Shown piece by piece: positions 55,299 through 61,889 of a stretch of 64,000 bases of DNA; position 1 is the first letter of the stretch; every line of letters begins with the position of its first letter. A program made the position numbers and the translations under genes. Under the pieces are notes generated by a model. It searched no databases. It was not told where the DNA came from and saw only the letters and a list, made by a program, of their open reading frames with translations. This DNA is from Pseudomonadota bacterium (GTDB taxonomy: Bacteria; Pseudomonadota; Gammaproteobacteria; Steroidobacterales; Steroidobacteraceae). Where the stretch lies: the NCBI GenBank assembly GCA_023417315.1, contig JAEZFW010000081.1, forward strand, positions 1-64,000. The letters run 5' to 3'.

Positions 55299-55670
55299 TC
55301 AAGAATTCTCGATCAGCAGAAGGTAGGCGTACACCAAAGCGTTCCAAACGACAATCGAGACGCCAGCGATCAGCTCCATCTGGCGTGGCATGCCGCGCGG
55401 ATACACCACTTTGCCAATATAGTGCTCCACAAACCCGCCCGAATACCCCGCCCGCCCCGCTCGTTCACGAAGCGTTCTCTCCAATGGCGTAAGCGGACAG
55501 GTCCAGCTCGCAAGATTGACTAGCGAGGACCACAGCACTACCGGCAGGTGCAACCACGCCCACCCGCGATCGAAGTAAAAAAGTATTCCTCCCAAGACCG
55601 CGAACGCTACAAACGCAGAATGCGCTAGCAAGACCACATCTGCGCCGACGCGTGAAGACGTGGTGGACAT
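55299..55670 (-). CDS. DUF2784 membrane protein
   Basis: A 123-residue membrane protein with about three helices. HSAFVAFAVLGGILFYF, LHLPVVLWSSLVNLASWTCPLTPLE and GGFVEHYI are DUF2784 hallmarks. Function unknown. GGGAG lies just before ATG 55670, and a GTTAG box 5' of it may be the end of a degenerate attC-like site, so this gene may be the last cassette of the array or the first chromosomal gene after it. Confidence 0.8.
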   Translation of the reverse strand: MSTTSSRVGADVVLLAHSAFVAFAVLGGILFYFDRGWAWLHLPVVLWSSLVNLASWTCPLTPLERTLRERAGRAGYSGGFVEHYIGKVVYPRGMPRQMELIAGVSIVVWNALVYAYLLLIENS

Positions 55671-55739
55671 AGCTCCCACTAACGTCCGCACACTCGCTCG
55701 CGGGTCTCCGCACTTCGCGGGGAGCCCATAATTGAGCAT

Positions 55740-56105
55740 TCATCTTTTTGCATAGTGGTCTGCGCCAAGAAAATGCAGAGATACATAGGGGTTGCTGCCG
55801 ACCACCCAGCTGTCGTGAGGAGTGGGTGGGATGTAGAACAACTCGCCTGGCTTCATTTCGATCACAGTGCCATCGTCGAATGCCGCTGTTGCGGAACCGG
55901 ATAGCACCATCCCCACGTGTTCAATGGAACAGCGAGTTGCGCCGACGGAAGGACCGACGTGCTCACTCCATTTCCAGCCGGGCTCATAAGTGGCTCGACC
56001 GATCGTCATCCCGCCAAGGCGAACGATTTCGAACTTGCCTTTGACCAGCGCGCGCGTCTCGTCCGGTGATTCAAAGCGCTTGAGGATCACGTCAACGGAC
56101 TCCAT
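55740..56105 (-). CDS. Cupin-domain protein
   Basis: A 121-residue single-domain cupin. Motif 1 region is WKWSEHVGPSVGATRCSIEHVGMVLSG, and motif 2 is GELFYIPPTPHDSWVVG, with His residues that could bind a metal. GGAG precedes ATG 56105; the frame extends to 56210 without support. Cupins of this size bind small ligands or act as isomerases/dioxygenases. It lies in the cassette-like region. Confidence 0.82.
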   Translation of the reverse strand: MESVDVILKRFESPDETRALVKGKFEIVRLGGMTIGRATYEPGWKWSEHVGPSVGATRCSIEHVGMVLSGSATAAFDDGTVIEMKPGELFYIPPTPHDSWVVGSNPYVSLHFLGADHYAKR

Positions 56106-56269
56106 CTGCCGCTCCTTTTCATGGCCAAACATCGCGCTCAGGCGTGTGTGCTTCGTCCGGCATCTGCAGTGCATTCTGAAGCACGATGCGTCATTCTCCG
56201 ATCGCTCCACACCAGCACGATTGTGGTGAATTCGGTAAGAACAGGTGCACTTACGCGTTTATTGCTTCA

Positions 56270-56710
56270 TTACTGCAAGCACGAGTCACAACCTAATGAA
56301 AGCGTTTTGAGCTGAAGAATTCGCTGCGCGTTCAGTTCGGCGGCACATGCCTGGACGAACAACCGCTTCTGCGCCTCGGGGTCGCTGAATGCCTGGGCAC
56401 TTACCGATCGCACCGCACACTCGCTGCTCCTGAACGAAATCCACTTAGCCTGCGTCTCCTCGAACAGTTCTCGGTCTCGAACGAGGCGGCGGCGGATGTT
56501 CTCGAATGTGATCTCGAGTTCCTTCTCCGACTCTTCGTAGAAGCGCGCTACGCATTCGGCAGAGGCGTGGTCGGAAATCTCAAAACAGTCCGATGCTTTT
56601 CTCGCCGTATAGGTGTGCTCCCCGACGGCATGCGTGTACTCGGCGCCATGAGCGGCGAGCGAGATGATCGAATAAATGAGTAGGAGCAGAACTCGGTAAG
56701 TGTATTTCAT
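56270..56710 (-). CDS. DUF1311 (LprI-like) secreted protein
   Basis: A 146-residue protein with a signal peptide ending near AHG. The DUF1311 module is in the C-terminal half: FEETQAKWISFRSSECAV and a later CAAELNAQRILQLK, with Cys pairs that probably form disulfides. LprI, a mycobacterial member, inhibits lysozyme; most members are uncharacterised. It follows the attC-like site at 56775 and is less GC-rich than the chromosome. Confidence 0.78.
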   Translation of the reverse strand: MKYTYRVLLLLIYSIISLAAHGAEYTHAVGEHTYTARKASDCFEISDHASAECVARFYEESEKELEITFENIRRRLVRDRELFEETQAKWISFRSSECAVRSVSAQAFSDPEAQKRLFVQACAAELNAQRILQLKTLSLGCDSCLQ

Positions 56711-56774
56711 CCATTAACCTCTCGTGCAGAGCCAGAGACTCATTCCCCAATTCCCGCGGTGCTCACGCTGTAGC

Positions 56775-56863
56775 GCCCAACGACAACAATGAGCCGCGCA
56801 GCGCGATGAGCCTCACTAGACGCGCATTGATCGCACCGAGTCGGCTCCATTGTTCTGTTATTC
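56775..56863 (-). other. attC-like recombination site (best example)
   Basis: The site is bounded by GTTGGGC (plus-strand GCCCAAC, 56775-56781) and a GAATAAC box (56857-56863). AACAATGAGCCG (56785-56796) pairs with CGGCTCCATTGTT (56842-56854), leaving one unpaired base, the extrahelical-base feature of attC sites. The upstream gene's stop codon lies at the left box. Confidence 0.65.
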
Positions 56864-57055
56864 AGCAGGCACCTCGCTGGACGCGGGGTCGCTGCGACTG
56901 AACTTCAGCACGAACGGAATCGCTAACGGACCGAAAATGACCCCCATCATCGTCCAAAAGATCACGTGAGCGGAGCCTCTAGCCTTCGCAATGCGATTGC
57001 AGGCAACAATGCCGATAACGTTCAACGCCAACAACACCAAAAAGAGTTCAGTCAT
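56858..57055 (-). CDS. Small membrane protein, two helices
   Basis: A 65-residue protein with two hydrophobic segments (TELFLVLLALNVIGIVAC and HVIFWTMMGVIFGPLAIPFVL) and a charged tail. GAGGGAG lies upstream of ATG 57055. Unknown function. A 34-codon frame ahead of it (57048-57152) overlaps its start and might be a leader. It ends inside the attC-like site at 56775-56863, as cassette genes do. Confidence 0.6.
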   Translation of the reverse strand: MTELFLVLLALNVIGIVACNRIAKARGSAHVIFWTMMGVIFGPLAIPFVLKFSRSDPASSEVPAE

Positions 57056-57185
57056 TTCTCGCTCCCTCGTGTTCACCCGCATCACGGGATGCATCAGGCA
57101 CGCGTTGCTGTGAATGCTTCGCCTGCCTGCGTTTGATGGCTGGAGATTTCATCGACGAAAGTACTGAAGTCGCCAATGAGCACCG

Positions 57186-57258
57186 ATTTATAATGCCGCC
57201 ACAGTGCCCCGAGCAAGGGCGCTCGCCGTTGCGAGCCGGCACGAGCGGCTTGTTATAT
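57186..57258 (-). other. attC-like site after the monooxygenase gene
   Basis: GCCGCC...GTGCC and GGCAC...GCGGC arms enclose a perfect inner hairpin GCTCGC/GCGAGC (57221-57236). The outer boxes are GTTATAT (57252) and a degenerate TTATAA, so the recombination box on one side looks mutated. Confidence 0.45.
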
Positions 57259-57308
57259 AGCGCTGGCTCACTCGCAGTGGAAGGAAAAGCGGTTGCCATC
57301 GACGCCGG

Positions 57309-57608
57309 TCATTCGACGACCTCGTAGTGATCGACCGTACGGTCATAGGAAACCATCAACGCTCGGACTTGTTCGGGTACGACCGCAGTCTCAGACTTTT
57401 CTCCAGCGAACCTCTTAATCGCCTCAATTGAGTCCCAGGTGGTAACAATTCGAAACTCGACCCCGCTGGCCACAGTCCTTCTCAGGATCGAAGCGTTGAT
57501 GAAGCCGGGTAGCTTCGAAAGCCGCGGAAACGTTTCCGCCCTCAGGTGCGCAATATAGCGATCCGCATCAGAACGCCGCGCCACACCTCGCCACTGCCGA
57601 GAAATCAC
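57309..57608 (-). CDS. Antibiotic-biosynthesis-monooxygenase-type protein
   Basis: A 99-residue ferredoxin-like alpha+beta protein of the ABM/dimeric alpha-beta barrel superfamily: ISRQWRGVARRSDADRYIAHLRAETFPRLSKLPGF, then EFRIVTTWDSIEAIKRFAG and YDRTVDHYEVVE. Members act as monooxygenases or haem-binding proteins, and many have no known role. GTG 57608 with GGAG before it is preferred to the longer open frame. Confidence 0.72.
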   Translation of the reverse strand: MISRQWRGVARRSDADRYIAHLRAETFPRLSKLPGFINASILRRTVASGVEFRIVTTWDSIEAIKRFAGEKSETAVVPEQVRALMVSYDRTVDHYEVVE

Positions 57609-57708
57609 GATTGTCTCCTTGCATGATCCCCAATGACGATGAACGCGGCCTGATTTCAGTCGTTCACCAGCCATGAATCTGGACACCATTCGCTTGGCAC
57701 CACTCGCG

Positions 57709-58242
57709 TCAGGGCTTCCTTCTTTCGACTCTCCTCGTACTCATACCACCGCTGCAATTTACCGCGACGTTCCAGCCGCTGAGCACCAAGGTGAGCACAC
57801 CCGTCATGATGGCGACGTCGGCTAGATTGAACACACCGGTTCGAAGCGGACCAATTCCTAAGTTGACGAAGTCCACGACGTAACCACCGTACTGCAGCCG
57901 GTCTATGAGGTTGCTGAAACCGCCGCCAACGGCCAGAGCAATAGCAGAAACAGAGCAAGGCGTTGCCGCTTTGGAAAGGAGTGAATAAACAACAAGGCAC
58001 AGGAGCACAAGACTAACGCCGCCGAGGAACAGTCCGGACCGCCAAGGGGCCGGGAGCGAATCACCGATACTCAGAAACGCGCCGTAGTTCTTCGCCACTT
58101 GAAGCTGCACGCTGCCGCCGAGAAGCGAAATGGCTTCTGTCTCGGACAAATATGTCTTCGCAACTGCCTTCGAGGTCTGATCGCAGCCGACGCACGAAAT
58201 CAGCAGCGTGAAGATCAGCAGCAATCGTTTCGATACTCGCAC
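57709..58242 (-). CDS. lspA: Signal peptidase II (second-copy type, in cassette array)
   Basis: A 177-residue inner-membrane aspartic peptidase with four helices that cleaves prolipoprotein signal peptides after diacylglyceryl modification. Motifs CDQTSK (20-25), NYGAFLSIG (52-60), FSNLIDR (109-115) and FNLADV (138-143) are intact, with catalytic Asp114 and Asp142. The usual neighbour ileS is absent and the gene lies among cassette-like genes, so it is probably an extra copy. Codon use is less GC-rich than lnt at 24.7 kb. The C terminus after about residue 158 (CSGGMSTRRVERRKP) is unlike typical LspA. GTG 58242 has GGGAG upstream. Confidence 0.88.
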   Translation of the reverse strand: MRVSKRLLLIFTLLISCVGCDQTSKAVAKTYLSETEAISLLGGSVQLQVAKNYGAFLSIGDSLPAPWRSGLFLGGVSLVLLCLVVYSLLSKAATPCSVSAIALAVGGGFSNLIDRLQYGGYVVDFVNLGIGPLRTGVFNLADVAIMTGVLTLVLSGWNVAVNCSGGMSTRRVERRKP

Positions 58243-58257
58243 GTCTGATTCTCCCAG

Positions 58258-58321
58258 CTTTAACGACAGTCATCACGAGCGTGCGTTTCCGCGCGCGATC
58301 AGGTTCAATGGGTTGTTGGGC
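58258..58321 (-). other. attC-like site upstream of lspA
   Basis: Boxes CTTTAAC (58258-58264) and GTTGGGC (58315-58321) bound about 50 bp with weak CGTGCG/CGCGCG-type pairing in the centre. It lies 16 bp before the lspA start. Confidence 0.4.
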
Positions 58322-58373
58322 TCAACGCATCCTTAGAGTCCAAACCAGAGCTGCCAACTTTTCCCGTCTTCAT
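58305..58373 (-). CDS. Possible 22-residue cassette microORF
   Basis: Between two attC-like sites an ATG at 58373 opens 22 codons (MKTGKVGSSGLDSKDALSPT, then TH) and stops within the second site. The short segment between the sites would be a very small cassette. No ribosome binding site is clear. It may be chance or a remnant. Confidence 0.2.
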   Translation of the reverse strand: MKTGKVGSSGLDSKDALSPTTH

Positions 58374-58379
58374 TTTGCG

Positions 58380-58442
58380 GCCCAAAGAATGGCTCGAGGT
58401 GCGAGCGGGTTTCCGCCAGTCGCCTCGCAGCGCTTGTTGGGC
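58380..58442 (-). other. attC-like site after the 58446 gene
   Basis: GCGGCCCAA (58377-58385) and TTGGGCCGC (58437-58445) are perfect 9-bp inverted arms. Inside them CGAGG/CCTCG pairs again. GTTGGGC (58436) is a good box; the other side reads GCCCAAA, one base off. The gene's TAA lies at 58446, next to the site. Confidence 0.55.
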
Positions 58443-58445
58443 CGC

Positions 58446-58751
58446 TTAGCCTGTGTGGGTGATTGAGAGTACTCGGCCATCTGCTCTCGCAATCTCTGCT
58501 GTGAACGTACCGATAGATTCTGGAAGAACCACGCGGCGTTCCGAGACAACCCGTTCTCCGTCTCTCTTCGGCGTCACAGAGATTTCCCCCCGCGACGGCG
58601 ACGCCTTTACTATCCAGTTGTCATTTCGACGCCTGACGACACATCGCATAACATGCGCCTGAAGGTCTACACCGTAGCGATCCCGCCAAGCCGCATACGC
58701 GATCCTCATCGCAGCTAGTGCATCGGGTACATGGTCGTCCCCTTCTGGCAT
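58446..58751 (-). CDS. Hypothetical cassette protein, 101 residues
   Basis: A basic 101-residue cytoplasmic protein with no recognised domain. The N-terminal part (PDALAAMRIAYAAWRDRYG) is helical; the rest looks like a small beta sheet (NWIVKASPSRGEISVTP, GTFTAEIARADGRVLSI). It lies between two attC-like sites only about 60-75 bp apart from its ends, the typical packing of a one-gene cassette. No Shine-Dalgarno is seen. Confidence 0.55.
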   Translation of the reverse strand: MPEGDDHVPDALAAMRIAYAAWRDRYGVDLQAHVMRCVVRRRNDNWIVKASPSRGEISVTPKRDGERVVSERRVVLPESIGTFTAEIARADGRVLSITHTG

Positions 58752-58775
58752 GGCGCAAGTTCACATCACCTCGGG

Positions 58776-58832
58776 ACCTAACGCTCCGACCGAACCGCGC
58801 GCAGGGGCGCTGCGTGGCGCAATTTGTTAGCC
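58776..58832 (-). other. attC-like site after the endopeptidase gene
   Basis: ACCTAAC (58776-58782) and GTTAGCC (58826-58832) bound 57 bp. On the gene strand it reads CTAACAAATTG...GGAGCGTTAGGT, the same form as classic aadA-type attC sites (CTAACAATTC...CAAGCGTTAG). The upstream gene's TAA lies within the left box. GCGCAG/CTGCGT-type pairing occupies the centre. Confidence 0.62.
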
Positions 58833-59513
58833 CTCAAGCGGCTTGCAAGTGATGAAGAAATCGACGTGGTAGTGCTCATCGTGGCGTATCCATGCTCGGC
58901 CGCTCATGAACTTTATGTGCTGCTTGATGAACGCACCGTGCTTGGTTTTGTGCAGCTTCGGGATGTATTTCGGCTCTATGATCACACGCGCTACGCTCGC
59001 TCCGTTCTCCTGGGCAGCAGTGTGTAGCGCATGAAGATGCTCCGCAATTGAATCAAAATCGATCGTTAGTTGTTCGTACCGACCGTTATCGTCGAATTCG
59101 ATGTCATAGCCGTATTTGTTAAGAGCATTAGACGGTAGCGGGACTGATCTGCCGCTGGAATCTAAAACCGGAACCATGAAGTCGACGGCGAGCCCGTTCT
59201 GGTGTGTTCTATGAGGCTTGATGCGCCCTCCCTTTCGCCAACCCGACTCACCATAAACAAAGATCTTGCCCGGAAGCGCCTCGCGTAAGATTCCGTACGA
59301 ATCACGAATAGCTTCGGCCAACCTCGAGTGCACGTACGTGCGACCGAGACTCACTCCAAGCGAGCTGTAAGGCTGAAAGTTGGCCCCCCTTTCCGGAATC
59401 TTTACCCCACCTTCAAGACGCCCGTTGCTTGGAGTGCCGAAGCAAACACTCTCCTCTGCTACAGAAAGCAGCGGCAAAGCACTTAAGCAGATCAACAGTA
59501 GACGGAAAAGCAC
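58827..59513 (-). CDS. Penicillin-insensitive murein endopeptidase-like (MepA type)
   Basis: A 228-residue exported protein with a signal peptide from GTG 59513 ending near SVAEES. It has LAS-peptidase motifs: HRTHQNGLAVDF gives zinc ligands His104 and Asp111, and HYHVDFF gives His216. MepA cleaves D-Ala-mDAP cross-links of peptidoglycan in the periplasm. Compared with E. coli MepA (about 270 residues) it is short. The GTG lies 12 bp after an attC-like box, so the cassette is compact; a longer open frame reaches 59828 but crosses that site. Less GC-rich than the flanks. Confidence 0.78.
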   Translation of the reverse strand: MLFRLLLICLSALPLLSVAEESVCFGTPSNGRLEGGVKIPERGANFQPYSSLGVSLGRTYVHSRLAEAIRDSYGILREALPGKIFVYGESGWRKGGRIKPHRTHQNGLAVDFMVPVLDSSGRSVPLPSNALNKYGYDIEFDDNGRYEQLTIDFDSIAEHLHALHTAAQENGASVARVIIEPKYIPKLHKTKHGAFIKQHIKFMSGRAWIRHDEHYHVDFFITCKPLEG

Positions 59514-59524
59514 GCGCTTTCTTG

Positions 59525-59620
59525 GTCTAACGCGGCCGCTCACGCGCGCGCCTTGTGCGCGTCGCCTGCAGCGGCTCCCAACGCGCTGAGGGGTGTTGCC
59601 CAATCTCTCGTTTGTTATGC
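59525..59620 (-). other. attC-like site between two cassette genes
   Basis: GTCTAAC (59525-59531) and GTTATGC (59614-59620) are the boxes. GCCGCT (59535-59540) pairs with AGCGGC (59570-59575), and ACGCGC (59542-59547) with GCGCGT (59557-59562). The upstream gene's TAA overlaps the GTTATGC side. Confidence 0.58.
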
Positions 59621-60022
59621 CGCCGAGCTGATGCACGGGTGGTAAACGCCGTAAAGCACGAGCACCCCAAAAGCCAAAATGCCTAACGCGTACAGTCTCA
59701 TGTAGCGGACGAGCAACGGGAGTACTCGAGTACCGAAGCGTTGGTGAAACTGCCAAGGAAGCAGCACCAACACAACCGAGCTGACGATGATGGCCCACGC
59801 AAGAATGAGGAATAACTCGGGCTGCCACATTGTCTTTGAGAGCAACATGAGTGAAATGCCAAACAACAGGCGGAAGATCATTTCGGTGAAGTGCGCCTGC
59901 CGTGAGCTAGCGAACGACATGATAAATCGCTCCGTCATCGCGGGATCAACTAGCATGAGGCCGGCAAGTCCAATCAAGAATAGCCCGGACGCAGCGACAA
60001 CGATTTCGGCTAACAGAGCCAT
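59615..60022 (-). CDS. Four-helix membrane protein, cassette-like
   Basis: A 135-residue inner-membrane protein with four hydrophobic segments (about 4-25, 46-62, 68-88, 108-126). No family is recognised. It may belong to the loose group of small DoxX/DUF-type membrane proteins. It is the first gene of the array, directly beside the truncated hydrolase, and its stop lies in an attC-like box. Visibly more AT-rich than the chromosome. Confidence 0.6.
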   Translation of the reverse strand: MALLAEIVVAASGLFLIGLAGLMLVDPAMTERFIMSFASSRQAHFTEMIFRLLFGISLMLLSKTMWQPELFLILAWAIIVSSVVLVLLPWQFHQRFGTRVLPLLVRYMRLYALGILAFGVLVLYGVYHPCISSAA

Positions 60023-60064
60023 AGCCGACCTATGAACGCGTCTGCTGCGGCATGACGCCTGCGC

Positions 60065-60682
60065 TCAGCCGACGCGCACCATGCCAATCCGGTTTGGGTC
60101 GATATGCCACTCAGCAGAACGCTTCCGTATCAGTGCAAATGCCGCACGGGCGTCGGCGAGCTGCGGAGCAAGAGCAGCCATCGCCTTTTCAGGATCCGGG
60201 CGCGGGGGTGGCGCACTACCCGAGAACATCTGCCGCATGGATTTATCGAATTCATCCATGTCGGCCGGCGTCTGGTTCAGGCGATACTTGAGGACAAACG
60301 CTGCGACACCTTTCTCTGCCAGCGCGCGGGCGACGTCCCAGCCTTCATTCTCCATGGATAAAGTGCGAAAACCGCCGCCGGGCGCGACGACAACGGCGGC
60401 GCCGCTTGCCTTGGCAGGATCCGGAAGAAAGGGCGTCAGCGTCGCAACCGTCACGTTGCGCGCGAAGTGACTGCCGTACTGCTTATGCCAAGCCTCTGGG
60501 TTCGTCGCACCCGGTAGCGGACCGGTCCCGATTTCGATTGCATTGGGCTGCGAAGGCGTGACGATGGCTGTCATCTCGTCGTTCTGCGCCTCGGCCGGTG
60601 ACGCAAGCAGCGCAACTAAGGAAAATCCGACCGCCCTCAAACGAGTCCCCGCGAAAGCTTGCTTCGTCCAGGAATCTGGCAT
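60065..60682 (-). pseudogene. Truncated alpha/beta-hydrolase (acetyl-xylan-esterase-like)
   Basis: A 205-codon remnant. It has a signal peptide ending AEA, the oxyanion-type VVVAPGGGFRTLSMENEGWDVA, and FVLKYRLNQTP. It then reads through EWHIDPNRIGMV and stops after RVG, exactly where intact relatives continue GFSAGG with the nucleophilic serine. All three catalytic residues are therefore missing, about 110 residues of the C terminus. The break coincides with the edge of the cassette array. ATG 60682 is set by the signal peptide and an AGGG upstream. Confidence 0.78.
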
Positions 60683-61172
60683 TGTTCTCGACCCTGCAGT
60701 TGTGTCGTGATTCAGGATCAAACCATATTTCCCTACAAGCCGAGAAGGGTCACGTATCGGTAACCGCTGAACCGGATAACACCCTTCTCGCTCACGCCGA
60801 GCCGGCAGAGAACCGAACGCCGCGCATCACGCGCGTGCGGCAGATCAGAGTGAAGAAGGTCGTCCGCCATCTCATCGAGCGATTGACCATTCACGGAAGG
60901 TGCGAACAGGAGCGCGTCCTCGCTCGTCGCGTGGATGCGAACTCCGGCATATTGGAATATGCGGCGTCCGTATAGTAACGGGGAATATACAGCCAGTGCC
61001 TGAGGCTGATGCGAGGCGTGCCGGTGTCGATCGTCGATGTGCAGAACACGGCTAAGAAGATCCGCTTCTCGTTGTTCGCAAGCTCGGATGCGGGCATACC
61101 TGGCCCTGGTTTGCCAGGCGCCTGACACCGGACACGATGCCAGTGGACGCACGCCAGTGGGATCACAAAGCG
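60683..61172. other. Gap with no convincing gene
   Basis: Two overlapping minus-strand frames (about 60733-61152 and 60891-61166) have neither recognisable motifs nor good start sites. The segment may be decayed coding sequence left by the event that cut the hydrolase gene, but no family could be recognised. Confidence 0.4.
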
Positions 61173-61634
61173 TCAGCGCACGAGCTTCTGCTTGTGCATA
61201 TATATGAGTGTGATCGACGGAGACAGGGCTTCGGTACGGAAGGCACTGTAGCCATGACGCTCGTACAGGCGAATGTTCGATTCGCTGCGACTGCCCGTGA
61301 ACAACTCGAGACGAGTTGCCTGAGGGAACACGGCCTCCGCTTCCACTAGCAGCGCACTACCGATTCCTCGCCGCTGGACCTTCGGGTCCACCACCAACCG
61401 CCCGACGTAGCACGTATCGCCAGCCAGGTGCACGCGAACCGAGCCTACGATCTGCCCCGCCTCTTCTGCTTTCAGGAACACCTTGGTCTGCGCTTCCTGC
61501 TCGATCTCTTCGAGTGTTTGCAGCAAAGGCGGCAGAGAGTAATCGTCGTAGATCGCGGCTTCCGCTAGATAGGCTTCCTTTTGGATCTCTAAGATCCGCG
61601 GGAGATCGCCGGGTTGAGCTCTTGAGATGTTCAC
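61173..61634 (-). CDS. GNAT-family N-acetyltransferase
   Basis: A 153-residue cytoplasmic acetyltransferase. The acetyl-CoA-binding motif A is VGRLVVDPKVQRRGIGSALLVEAE (RRGIGSAL, Q/RxxGxG/A), and the C-terminal ESNIRLYERHGYSAF is motif B. Substrate unknown. It starts at GTG 61634 with AGGGGG immediately upstream. Confidence 0.87.
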   Translation of the reverse strand: MNISRAQPGDLPRILEIQKEAYLAEAAIYDDYSLPPLLQTLEEIEQEAQTKVFLKAEEAGQIVGSVRVHLAGDTCYVGRLVVDPKVQRRGIGSALLVEAEAVFPQATRLELFTGSRSESNIRLYERHGYSAFRTEALSPSITLIYMHKQKLVR

Positions 61635-61735
61635 CCCCCTACTCTACGCAAGATCGGTCATGCATGGAGAATGGACACCTTCAACTATCGAATGTCTGGC
61701 TTGTGACCCTGTCAGGACGACGCAGAATGCCTGGA

Positions 61736-61753
61736 TCCCGACCTCCGTCGGGA
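61736..61753. repeat. REP-like hairpin
   Basis: TCCCGAC (61736-61742) and GTCGGGA (61747-61753) form a perfect 7-bp stem with a CTCC loop, within the common CTGGATCCCG...CGGGATGACG type of intergenic repeat. Confidence 0.75.
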
Positions 61754-61798
61754 TGACGCCCCCGACGAAGAAGATGGAGATAAGGCAGGAAGAGCAGA

Positions 61799-61889
61799 CC
61801 GGATGAACAGGATTGACAGGATGGAGAGAGTCGAAGATTTCGATCACCATCCTTTGATCCTCTTCATCCTGTTATTCCTGTTCATCCTG
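61799..61889. repeat. Inverted repeat of ATGAACAGGAT-type units
   Basis: Arms 61799-61828 and 61860-61889 match over about 25 of 30 positions (GGATGAACAGGATTGACAGG against its complement). Each arm is built from two CAGGAT/ATCCTG units. The right arm includes the last codons of the DUF3025 gene. Confidence 0.78.

Larger units (their letters stand above)
55670..60064 (-). mobile_element. Probable integron cassette array lacking an integrase (CALIN)
   Basis: About 4.4 kb of short, functionally unrelated genes all lie on the minus strand, less GC-rich than the flanks. Hairpins bounded by RYYYAAC and GTTRRRY-like boxes follow several of them: 59525-59620, 58776-58832, 58380-58442, 58258-58321, 57186-57258 and 56775-56863. 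In the two clearest cases the gene's stop codon lies inside or beside the left box, as in gene cassettes. No intI gene is in the window. The upstream edge meets a truncated hydrolase gene. Individual sites vary in quality and three junctions (lspA/monooxygenase, DUF1311/cupin, cupin/DUF2784) are poor. Confidence 0.6.

Noticed and set aside
57133..57327. Plus-strand 64-codon frame in the cassette region
   Set aside because: It runs across an attC-like hairpin, opposite to all neighbouring genes, and has no recognisable motif.
60733..61166. Two overlapping minus-strand frames between the truncated hydrolase and the GNAT gene
   Set aside because: Neither has a motif, signal peptide or ribosome binding site; treated as non-coding or decayed sequence.
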